Assembly: GCA_946811185.2 (NCBI GenBank)
Contig: OX328104.1
Location: 10,241,918 to 10,305,917, forward strand
Source: Hippopus hippopus
Taxonomy: Eukaryota > Mollusca > Bivalvia > Cardiida > Cardiidae
Reading direction: 5' to 3'
Length of the DNA stretch: 64,000 nt
Positions 28,801-38,207 of this stretch are shown here, piece by piece. Under the pieces are notes generated by a model that was given only the letters and a program-made list of their open reading frames with translations, searched no databases and was not told where the DNA came from. The translations under genes and the position numbers were made by a program. The first letter of the stretch is position 1, and every line of letters starts with the position of its first letter.

Positions 28801-31800
28801 AAACATTCAGAATTTCATGAAACTTTGTGTGGTGATAGTTTATTATGTGATCTTCAAAAATATGAGATAAAAAAGGGGGTCACCAGCTTTGGGAAAATTC
28901 TATGAATATTTTTTTTAGTACACCCTGAATTGCGGCAGTTCAGGATGAAATTTCACCTATGAAAACTAAGTCTATGTGTATTTTTTTAAATGACAACAAT
29001 TATTAGCAATTTTATGTCATTGTATTGGTGAAACATCAAATTTAATGAAAAAAATAATTTAGAGTATACTGACTATCGATCTTTAAAAAAAAAACCCTTA
29101 ACTTATGGCTAAAACACCTTTATTTTGGAAAAAAAAAAACAAAAAAAAAAAAACCAAAGAGTATCCTCTAAAGTTATTTTTTTTAATGTTCTAACATTCA
29201 GATTTTTCTTATTTTTTCTATAAATAATATTCAGGTACTAAACTAAAAGAATCAGGCTTAAAACAAATAGGTCACCAGCCTTATTTTTTTAGGAAATACA
29301 TTTTAAGTTTGTGGGTGGAGCAATAACTAATGAGTAAATGTAGGGTTTGTCATAGACAAAGACATTATATGAAGTAAATTATCTCAATTTTTTCAACAAT
29401 TCAACAATGCTTATAAGAATCAAGTTTGTTTGTCATAATAAACCAATCCATAGCATATAAATGTAATACTGATGTTAGCATTTAACCCATTACTAAGGCG
29501 TAAAAAAAAAAAATAGTTTGTTTCAGGTAACCCGACCCTACCTGGAGATTTTGCCCCGACCCTAATTTTTTTTTTTTTGTCTTCCGATAAAAAAAAAAAA
29601 TCAGCCTTTTATCATACCGTGTCACAGGACGCCTGTTTCGGCAAATATTGCGCATTATATTATAGGTGTACAATCATGTACTACTACATACATAATTATG
29701 CATGAAAACTCCTACGCCTGTACAAAAGCTACCGTGTATCGGAGTATATTGAACCGACCTTAAACACAAATTGTCTAACGCAATAACGTGGGTTTTCCAT
29801 TTCTAAAAATACATACAAGCAGGCGGAGAGATCGGGCTTTTTCGCTAACTCCACACAGGAACTTCTGTTTATCGAACGTTCGTATCCTATCGCACGGTTA
29901 CAAAAGACAAACGGGTACCAGTTTTATCTTCTACAACAAATCACGCCCGAAATACTGCGGTACTATACAGACTGTGTAACAAACTTTTACTTGTGATTTT
30001 CGCTTTTCTTCGCGTAAAATATAGACAGGATCCCGTCATCTCTGTTGTCATTACCGCATTTCCGGTTCTGTAGTGCATTGTCGCTACTTTCGGTTTGCTA
30101 GATTTCAGATTGAACAAGTTCTGTTAAACATCATTCGGCAAAAGTGCTAGCATGCTCCAGAACTACGAACAATTAATGTGTTCAATGCAGATATAACATT
30201 CGAAAAATTTTAATGGACGTTTCTCTTGCAACTTATCTGACAGGACGGACTGTGGACTAAACTAGACGACGGCAACGATAGAAGTTTAGATTTGTATCAA
30301 GCGTCGATAGGTCTTCATATTAGACAGGTATTTTCATATATTTTTTTTTTTCTATCTTTGTTACAATGAGGCAACAATAATTTCTTTCGGAAAATATAAA
30401 TCTACCCAAACTGGCCTTGTTCTCGCTCTGCCCCCCCCCCCCCCCTTTTCACTCAGCTTGATTTACCCTACCTGGTCTTAGAGAAAAACCTGAAACTGCC
30501 TAGGCTAGGAGCCGCTATGCAAAAATTTTCCAAGGCTTTCTAATCTCTCCTACACTTCCGGCAAGTGATAGCACTTTAGTTTCCAGGTAAAATGTGTCTG
30601 ATCTATATAAAATTGAGGAGCAGCAGCACTTCTCCCACATTTCTTGACTGATTTGGGTAAAATTTTCACAGGATGTTTCTCATCATGTGACCTAGCGCAT
30701 ATTGTCAAGGTTTTGCAATTCATAGCTTTATCATGGAAAAAGGGGGCTTCATGTTGTATTTCATTTTTCATCAATATCTCTTTAATTAATACTGGACATA
30801 TCTCAACGGATTTGGATGAAATTTTCACTGTTCATGTGACCTAGCGCATATTGTCAGGGTTTTGGAATTTATTACTGTGTCATGGAAAAAGGGGGCTTCA
30901 TGTCAAATTTAAACTGCGTCCATCCTTACAAAAGTCTGTTTCTTGTGAACGCAACTCCTCCCACATTTCTTGACGGATTTGGATAAAATGTTCATAGAAT
31001 GTTTCTCATCATGTGACCTAGTGCAGATTGTCAAGGTTTTGCGATTTATAGTTGCATCATGGAAAAAGGGGGCTTCATGTTATATTTCATTTTTCACCAA
31101 TATCTCTTTAATTGACATATCTCAACGGATTTGGATGAAATTTTCACAGATCATGTGACCTAGCGCATATTGTCAGGGTTTTGGAATTTATTGCTGTGTC
31201 ATGGGAAAAAAATGTTTTTCATCAATGTATCTCCAACTAATGGACATAATTTCATGAAACTTCATATTTTTATTGCTTAATCAAAGCCAATGACCAATGA
31301 GTCCGTTGTGCGTCCGTCTGTCCATCCATCAGTCCATGCATAAAACTTTTAGATCACAAGTAACACAATATATCCATTGAGCTACCCAGGTAGGTGCTAG
31401 AAATTCCAACACTTTAGTCTCTAAAGCTAGCTGCTTGAAATAGCAGCCATGTGGCGGCGTATATTGTGATGACGACACTCTTGTTTCACATTATAACTCT
31501 GAAGGACAACAAAAGTGGATACTTGTAATTTCAAAGTTGTGTCAAGAATGTGTGTTCTAGATAAAAAACAATATGCATAACCTTTGTAAACCCAACTTTT
31601 CTACAGATAAAATGTTTACTTTAAATCAGTATAATATATATAGTCCTCTAAAGTGTTCTGGAGGGGGAGGGTATTAAACATAAAAACAAACGAAACATTC
31701 TAGTATTTATTCAGTTTATTTAGGAACATGCAAATAAATGTTTTCACTTTTTCAGCTGTTTTAGCTCTTTACCACACAATCCACAGTTTTAACAATCCTT

Positions 31801-34800
31801 AAAAAAACACTTTTGAAAACATTGTAGGAAAATTGAGGGAAAAGGAGAAAATGCTATAAACCCATATTTTCTTTGTTTCCCACGTTTTCTACCCTTCCCA
31901 AAACAAATTTCAATTTGTGAGTTACATTTGTTTTGTTGTCAGCAAATACTTTTAATTTGGACAAGTCTAAAAAATTTCAATTCAGAAAAGAGTTAAACAA
32001 AAGTGGACAGCATTCAGTGGGGAAAAAAGATGCAAATATAGAAGTATAGTTTAGATAGAATTTGACCATTTACTGCACAATCAGAAAGTTAGTGACAGAC
32101 TAGAGGTCTTTTGAACACATAATGAGAAAAGGGACTCAGAGCTGGTAGCCACCATTTTCTCTTTTTTTCCATTTTCGAAAGCAAATACCACCATTTCAAA
32201 ATGTTTTTTTTTTTTGGGGGGGGGGAGTTAAAAAAAAAAAAAAAATCGTCCCTACCCTACCTAACATTTTTGGAGACGTTACCCTAAACAAACTATTTTT
32301 TTTTTTAGGCCTAAACGACTAATTCTGGACTTTTTTAAATTTGACGCGTTTGCAGACGCTAAACTATAACCTGGTATTCATGTATCACAGTCCTTTGATG
32401 GGTCAGAAATCATTGTGCGAAAAGGAGAAATCAGTCAGTAGGAGCAATTTCTCCTTTTGACATCAATGTTTTCTTATGTTGTCGGCTGCAGACTCATCAA
32501 GCTAAGGGATAACCCGGTAAAGGAGAAAGAGTTACAGCTTCTTGTTTTCTGCAAGTCTTTACCAAGTGACATAATTTTGGACTAGACCAAACTGAAAGCA
32601 TCTGCATCTGAAAAGATGTTTTAGCTCGACAATACGTCTGCAAAATAGAGCGCTAGTAGCATGTGTCCATATTTCCGTTGTTAGGTGACTTACTTATGTG
32701 ATTCACTTTGACTTTCAGTCCGATCTTTTGTAAAGGTAATTTCGGATTCTTGCCTCGCATATAATTATTTGGCTTGATACAAATACTTTTTTCTTCGTTT
32801 TGCTGACATGAAACGACCCGTTTTAGATCTTGGTTTATCCATTCTGCAGACATTGGCAAGTGTGGCAAGATCAACTGTGTTAGGTGCTCACCGTTTCGAG
32901 TAAAAAGGTGAGCGTGATAGTTACACGAAGCGTGATAATAGAAACTTTCGCGATGTCGTTAATATGTTATCAGTTATGCGTTGCCTGACATCAAAACTGT
33001 AGCTCTTTGAAGTCTATTGGTGTTTTTATTTCGTTAAATCTTAACATTGATGTAAAAAAAAAAAGTTTTAACACAATTTTGATCAGCTGTTTCGAGTCTA
33101 AATATAATTATATATTTTAATGTCAACTGTAGTTTATTTTACGGCGTACTGGACAACGCTAGCCTTTGACCTGCCTCTTGGTATATTTATATAATCGAAT
33201 TAACCTTTAAACTACTAAGCCCGACTCAAGGACCTTTTGCGGACAGTGTAGATCAAGATAAGACTGCACAGAACGTGCAGTCTGATCTTGGATCTTCACT
33301 GTCCTATAAGGAAATATTTTTCCCACCCAAAATAACTGTAATAGCAATATTGGTTTTTTTTTAACAAGCGACTTGAAAGTTTTATTTTAGTTATGTAACA
33401 GGTTTAGGATTAATAAGCAGTAGGCATAATTTGGGATTGGTAAAATATGTGGATATGTTTATTTGGTGGGCACCTACAGACATTTTTTTCAGGCCAATCA
33501 CCCTAAACTTAGTAAATAAAAATGGGCATTTTCAGTCATGTGGACCAAACATTTGCGATGCGAGTAGATCCCAGATAACTAGTATTTTCTAAAAGTATGT
33601 ACAGATGTAAGACAGATAACTGATAACTTATCATGAAAATTAACTAGTCTTAATCAATTGTACAGACAAGTTTGAACTATCGATCTGTTCTGAAACATAT
33701 CTCCATAAATACTGTTTTCCCCGACAAACCACAAACCATTACACGTGACAAGGTGCTGAAAAATACACCTCCTCAGATAAAGATCTACCAGTCGTTAATG
33801 CTCCAGGATCAGACTGCTTGTTCTGTGCCGTCAGATCTTGATCCACTCATTCTTCGAGAGCACCGAAAGCTCCCCTCACTCTTCGAAGGTTTGAAATTCA
33901 GGTTTCTTGACCAGTTTTAGATATTTGAAACTGGATACCTGTATTTATTTCTCTAAATAAACAAAGGATTGTTCACTTTACCTCTGTACCTAACGACAAA
34001 ATTTTAGACTTGTCCAAAGTGACAACATTTACAGAATACAAATTAAATGCGGCTTAAATGATGGAATTTGTCTTTGAAAGGATAGATAACATCATAGGAA
34101 AAGCAGAAAATGCTTGTTACCAGCAACTTTGTCCTTTTCGACATTTTTTTCCCAAGGCCTTTCTCCCCAAGTTGTTGAACTGTTTGAGATTGTTTGGCAA
34201 AGGGCTAAGGCCATTCAGTTGGCGCGGTTCTCAGGGTATTGATTTCTAGTTGAGTTCCTTAACGGTCGAAAGATAATAGAATAACGCAAATATAAAGAAC
34301 AAATATACGTCTGTGTGATGACCTCGGGATCTATGGGTCTTTTCGTGTCGATTGCGAAAATGTAGTCTTTAAATAACTCTTAACCAAACGACAAAATTTT
34401 AGACTTGTCCAAATTCAAAGAATTTGCAGACGAGAAATTTAAGATACCTCAATTGTTGAGATTCATTTGATAGGGTAAATAACACTGTGGGAAAAGGAGA
34501 AAACGTTGGTTACCAGCATTTTCTCATTTTCCTACAAGGTTTTCAAAAGCCCTTTTCCTCGGGAGGTCGTTAAAATTCGAGATTGTGGGGTATAGGGAAA
34601 ACAAACCAAGACGCTGCCAGGAAGTAGTAAAAGCGATTTAAAAATAGTCCTTGATCTCAGTAGAGAAGAAGGAAAAGGGTCAGGTTTTGAAAGCATTGTG
34701 GGAAAAAAGGAGCTCATTTTTGCACAATGTTTTCTATCTTTTCAATCATAAACCCCCATTAGCAAAGCCACATTTATATGTGTCTCTCTTTCGATATGTA

Positions 34801-36858
34801 CGCGTCTGAATATTGGCTGTAAAAGAGTAAACGATTGGTATCCACTGGTATCAGTTTATTTAAAAAAAAAAAAGAAAAAAGAGCCATCCTCTGTGAAAAG
34901 GGGGGCTTAATGCATCTGCGAAAAGTATCGATTCAGGTCAGCCTGCGCAGTGTGCGCAGGCTGACCTGAGCCGAAACTTTTCGCTATTGATAAATTTGAT
35001 AAATTTTCTATATGATAAAGGACCAGTTTACCTCATGATCTAGTCGGTTGTTAAGCAAAATGGACGGATGGATCCATGATCATGTGATGACTTGCTTGGC
35101 ATAATGCATCACGGAGATGCATTAAGCACCCTTTTTACAGAGTATGGCTCCGTTGTTGGTTTATATATCAACTTCAATTGGTCTGCGTTGGCTACATTAC
35201 CCCAAACTAACCTACGGGACGATATTTCGAAGTTTCACTTCAAATAGAGTACAATTGACTAGCGTTGTTGGAAAATGGGAGTTTAAATATGCATCTTCGT
35301 AATGCATTGTATATACAAAGTAAGTAGTCACATGCGGTAGTAAGGATCCATTTCGTTCCAGACCGACTGAATAATGAATTGGAATGGTTCATAGACATGC
35401 AGAAAATGTTTTCATTGACCACAAAAGGTATCGACCCAGGTCTGCAGACCGCGCAGGCTGGCATGGTTCGATACTTTTTGTAGATCCGTTAACCCTTAGG
35501 CTACTAAGGGCGACTCAAGGACCTTTGGCGGAAAGTGTATATCAAATTTAGACTGCACAAAACGTGCAGTCTGATCTTGGATCTACACTGTCCGATAAGG
35601 AGAGATTTTCCCCCGAAAAAATATCTTTGAAATAGCAAATTTATTTGTTTTACTATCGGATTGAAAGTTCCATTTCATTTATTTAGTAGGTTAAGGGTTA
35701 AACCACCTTTTGAAAGAGCTTGACTCAAAATTGTATTTCAAAAGACCATAAAAACCATTGTATATTTGCAGTGCAAAACACATATGGGCACACCTGTAGC
35801 AGTGACGTTGACTGTATCGATCCCAATACCGAGTGCTGGGCGAGTACTTGTGAATGCGTACCGGGTTACAGTCTAGTTCCGTCAACCCAACAGTGTATCG
35901 AAGGTAAGTTGTATCATATCCAGAGGTCAAGGAAACTTTGGGGCCACTAGATTTTAACCCCTTTAAAAAAATTCAGAGACCGTAAATAAAAACAGTCTAC
36001 AAAATATATAAGTGAGTGTTAAAGATACACCTATACTCGTTTTCAGCCAGTTTTTAACCCAATTCTTATTTTATGAAACTATTATCATTCTTGTGTCTTC
36101 ATGCCAACTGTTGCCCATGACGGCTGCAAGGTTGCAGAGATTACGACGGATAGAAAATGCATCTCATGCTTTGGAGGCCTTCATAGCTATCGCTGTTGTC
36201 GTTTTCGGTGTTAAATGAGGAAAAACCCCATTAGTTTCTTTATCCCGTCTACCATATTTATCGATTATTCACCCATGTTTACACATCTGACCCATATCTT
36301 AACCATTATGCACACTATAGGTTTTTTTCTCCCTGGCTGTAAAGATGTATCTTTAATGTCTTTTGTAAAATGGGAGAAATCAGTTAGCTTAGTGTAAATG
36401 TGGATTAACATTTAGGCTGCTAAGCGGGACATTGGGCTTTTGGAGACAGTGTAGATCAAGATCAGACTGCACAGAACGTGCAGAGAGAGAGAGAGAGGGA
36501 GAGAGAGAGAGAGAGATCGATCTAGAGTCTTGTATTTATGTATTTGTTTAAATAACATTGAATATCCTTTCTCGATATCGCCTTTTTTATTTTCCATTTT
36601 CCAGAGTGTACGACATACGGGAGCACCTACATAAAGTACATTGGCTGGGACTTAACCTGTACTGGTAGCGATTATTACTCGGCGTTAGATCCCGAAGAAT
36701 GCCTGGACGAATGTAACATTGCACAGGGCTGTCTGAGTATGAGTTATCATAACGGCTTACGGGCCTGTCAAGTTCGATACTGTGACCCAGTGACAAATCC
36801 CTCGGCATTTACAGACAGTCTGCCCGAGGTAGATACCTATGTGAGAAACTGCCATTGA
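25589..36858 (+). CDS. Secreted PAN / EB-like / EB-like / PAN protein (4 exons, complete)
   Basis: The join 25589-25892, 27195-27323, 35772-35903, 36605-36858 gives 272 residues with all introns in phase 1. Residues 1-25 form a signal peptide (hydrophobic core FLAVLLVIVI). Exon 1 continues as a PAN/apple-type domain (LNELQCSALCEREPSCNSF). Exons 2 and 3 each encode one six-cysteine EB/EGF-like module (TACTNSADC..., HTCSSDVDCIDPNTECWAST). Exon 4 encodes a second PAN-like module (ECLDECNIAQGCLSMSYHNG) and ends YVRNCH-stop. No membrane segment follows, so the product is probably extracellular. PAN and EB modules bind protein or glycan partners; the actual ligand is unknown. Phase-1 borders fit exon shuffling. 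Confidence 0.85.
26555..26645 (+). repeat. MITE-A palindrome with eroded flanks
   Basis: The core GAAGAAAATGCTGGTAACCA / GCATTTTCTCCTTTTCC remains. Outer flanks are barely recognisable. Confidence 0.6.
26975..27130 (+). repeat. 39-bp minisatellite (4 units) before PAN/EB exon 2
   Basis: Four units share TG(T)GGTA(T/A)AA-TGTA-ACATGTTTA and (C/A)AAGGGCCCCTG. As the unit is 13 codons long, it reads open as CRHVYSKGPCGKK-type repeats in the frame of exon 2. It ends 65 bp before the exon 2 acceptor. A related single unit occurs at 33438-33475. Confidence 0.75.
27195..27323 (+). CDS. PAN/EB protein exon 2 (EB-like module)
   Basis: Bounded by TTTTCCAG and GTGAGT. It encodes ALGTACTNSADCPLEHSQC, then VNGICSCNMDSMPNQDGTAC, a compact six-cysteine module of EB/EGF type. 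Phase 1 on both sides. Confidence 0.85.
27350..28195. other. Intron stretch without recognised features
   Basis: AT-rich sequence in intron 2 of the PAN/EB gene. A-runs lie at 27499-27540. No exon, hairpin or known repeat family is recognised. Confidence 0.5.
28196..28570 (-). repeat. MITE-D copy, inverted
   Basis: The hairpin comes first (GCGAAAGATCGAAATTTATT ... AATAAATTTCGATCTTTCAC). The single-copy segment follows in reverse: GGTTATTCCCCGTGACGTAC, TAGGGTAAATGCGCGTGAAT, TTTACCTAGGTAACTAGTGC. Confidence 0.75.
28571..29490. other. AT-rich intron stretch, nothing recognised
   Basis: Several A or T homopolymers (29087-29096, 29130-29155) and no coding, RNA or repeat-family signal. Confidence 0.5.
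29497..32311 (-). mobile_element. 2.8-kb TIR transposon, copy 2 (TAA duplication)
   Basis: This is the reverse complement of 5839-8661 over its whole length, about 2815 bp against 2823. The differences I noticed are mainly in homopolymer lengths plus rare substitutions, e.g. GGCAAGTTTGGG against GGCCAGTTTGGG. TAA flanks both ends (29494-29496 and 32312-32314), the complement of the TTA found at copy 1. It lies in intron 2 of the PAN/EB gene. Confidence 0.85.
31760..31996 (-). repeat. MITE-A nested in transposon copy 2
   Basis: It starts TTAGCTCTTTACCACACAAT and carries the same palindrome decay as the copy at 6167-6403. Confidence 0.8.
32312..33199. other. Intron stretch with MITE-A fragments
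   Basis: 32320-32520 holds a badly decayed MITE-A-like hairpin (CATTGTGCGAAAAGGAGAAA ... TTTCTCCTTTTGACATCAATG), and 32550-32640 a fragment of a left flank. The rest shows nothing recognisable. Confidence 0.5.
33200..33413 (+). repeat. MITE-B copy
   Basis: TTAA lies at both ends, TTAACCTTTAAACTACTAAG at the left. The palindrome is GATAAGACTGCACAG / AACGTGCAGTCTGATC. Confidence 0.8.
33982..34206 (+). repeat. MITE-A copy
   Basis: Starts CCTCTGTACCTAACGACAAA and ends GATTGTTTGGCAAAGGGCTA. The second palindrome arm carries several changes (CAGCAACTTTGTCCTTTTCG). Confidence 0.75.
34376..34600 (+). repeat. MITE-A copy
   Basis: Starts ACTCTTAACCAAACGACAAA and ends GATTGTGGGGTATAGGGAAA. Palindrome nearly intact (AACGTTGGTTACCAGCATTT). 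Confidence 0.8.
34881..35150 (+). repeat. MITE-C full copy
   Basis: GAGCCATCCTCTGTGAAAAG at the left and, reversed, GAGCCATACTCTG at the right. The palindrome is perfect over CAGGTCAGCCTGCGCA-GTG-TGCGCAGGCTGACCTG (35 bp). Confidence 0.8.
35489..35701 (+). repeat. MITE-B copy 70 bp before an exon
   Basis: TTAA lies at both ends, TTAACCCTTAGGCTACTAAG to TAGTAGGTTAAGGGTTAA. Palindrome around GACTGCAC-AAAAC-GTGCAGTC. It ends 70 bp upstream of PAN/EB exon 3. Confidence 0.8.
35772..35903 (+). CDS. PAN/EB protein exon 3 (second EB-like module)
   Basis: ATATTTGCAG acceptor, GTAAGT donor, 44 codons in phase 1. It encodes QNTYGHTCSSDVDCIDPNTE and CWASTCECVPGYSLVPSTQQ, ending CIEG: six cysteines in EB/EGF order. 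Confidence 0.85.
36404..36520 (+). repeat. Half MITE-B running into a GA microsatellite
   Basis: The MITE-B left half is intact (TTAGGCTGCTAAGCGGGACA ... AAGATCAGACTGCACAGAAC) up to the palindrome centre GTGCAG. It then changes to (GA)n at 36482-36515. The right half is missing. Confidence 0.8.
36605..36858 (+). CDS. PAN/EB protein exon 4 (second PAN, stop)
   Basis: CCATTTTCCAG acceptor to TGA. It encodes an 84-residue PAN-like module with the central ECLDECNIAQGCLSMSY helix-loop, RACQVRYCDP, and a terminal RNCH. The fourth exon brings the total to 273 codons including stop. Confidence 0.85.
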
Positions 36859-37053
36859 CGAGTTTGTTATGCATCTATAGATACACAGACGCTTAGTTTT
36901 TGACAAGCTTCCCCCTCCATAACGTAATACATATGAGCCATGTTCTGTGAAAAGGGCATCTGCAGAAAGTATCGACCCAGGTCAGCCTGCACATCCGCAT
37001 AGTATATCAACCATGTTTAAGAAATGTTATGCATCATACAGATAATTTTGAAT

Positions 37054-37128
37054 AATAAAAAATTGTATTGTGTCTGCAAAAGGTGGTAGCTTTCCTATTA
37101 TTTTAAACTCATATTTGTAGACAATAAA
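37054..37128 (+). promoter_or_regulatory. Candidate poly(A) signals of the PAN/EB gene
   Basis: AATAAA occurs at 37054-37059 and 37123-37128, about 200-270 bp after the PAN/EB stop codon. Position and hexamer fit a 3' end; no cleavage site can be proved from sequence alone. Confidence 0.4.
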
Positions 37129-37232
37129 ATGTTTAGAATATAGACATATATATATATTATGAAACATCCTATACATACATGTACATGCATCGTAACTCAA
37201 TAACAAACAGTGACATTTCAAAGAAAGATAAT

Positions 37233-37238
37233 TTTATT
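37233..37238 (-). promoter_or_regulatory. SPG11: Candidate poly(A) signal of SPG11
   Basis: TTTATT on the plus strand (AATAAA on minus) lies about 780 bp past the SPG11 stop. With the signals at 37054-37128 it would place the two convergent gene ends within about 200 bp of each other. Confidence 0.35.
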
Positions 37239-37806
37239 CTTGCAGAGTTATTTTCATGCACTTTTTTGGTATCTTTTAATAAAATACATATTGTATGTAT
37301 ATGGCAATAACGATAGTAATTATAACAATACTCTAAATATAGCACATGCAGTCACCCATTTGGGAGAACAAAAAAAAAAGAGTGAGTGGAAAATCATATC
37401 ATAAATATAAAGGATGAGAACATTCATGTATCCATTTCAAGTGAGGAAAATGTCTCCGAGTGATAAGGAAACACTATGAAAAAAAATGAAGAAAAAAAAA
37501 AGGCAAGTGTTGTTAAATGCTTGTAACATGCTGTTTCTCTTTTTTGAAAATTATTTTCAGAAACATATGTTTGCCCTATTTATATGATGGACTGTTAATC
37601 CTTAAAGCAGCAAATAAACCAAATGTACATATTCATTCTAGAACAAGACCCAAATAATTGCAATTTAGTGGCTGCCTTTCGTCTGTAGTGTTTCAGCAAA
37701 GTGGACAGTGTAGATCAACGATCAAACTGCACATTTTGTGCAGTCTGATCTTGTTTTACATTAGCCCCAAAGGCAACAATAGTAACTGGTGGAAGGCGCT
37801 TAAAGG

Positions 37807-38024
37807 GTAAATTCTTTACCAGATGGCAAAATTGAGACATGTCTAATTTGAAAGCATTTACAGATGACAATCTAATTGTTGCTCGAAGTCTTTGAGGGGT
37901 TAGAAAACACTGAAGGAAAAGGAGAAAATGCTGGTTACCGGCATTTTCTCATTTTCCACCAATGTTTTCAAAAGCCTTCTTTGTAAGGGTTGTTGAAACA
38001 CAGGGTTGTGTGGTAGAGGGTTAT
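37807..38024 (+). repeat. MITE-A copy in the SPG11 3' end, supplying the stop codon
   Basis: It starts TAAATTCTTTACCAGATGGC and ends GTGTGGTAGAGGGTTA. The terminal TTA at 38021-38023 is the complement of the SPG11 TAA stop codon. Palindrome intact except GGTTACCGGC. Confidence 0.85.
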
Positions 38025-38207
38025 ACAGGTAGAGATGCAAAGTCCATAATATAGCTTCTGGCCTCTCCTTTCTCTAAGCTAGTCACCAGCTCACGTAAAC
38101 CAAGAGATTTAGCCAGTCTGTACTGAAGTTTGATGTCTTTACAATGTTGTAACAGTTTCTTAACGTTGTTTGTGGCTTGTGGTGATTTGTTACTGCTCTG
38201 CTGGTAT
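38021..38207 (-). CDS. SPG11: SPG11 last exon w17
   Basis: GTATTGCAG acceptor to TAA. Encodes NNVKKLLQHCKDIKLQYRLA and ends YIMDFASLPV. The stop lies where vertebrate spatacsin also ends, and the TAA falls on the terminal TTA of a MITE-A copy. Confidence 0.92.
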
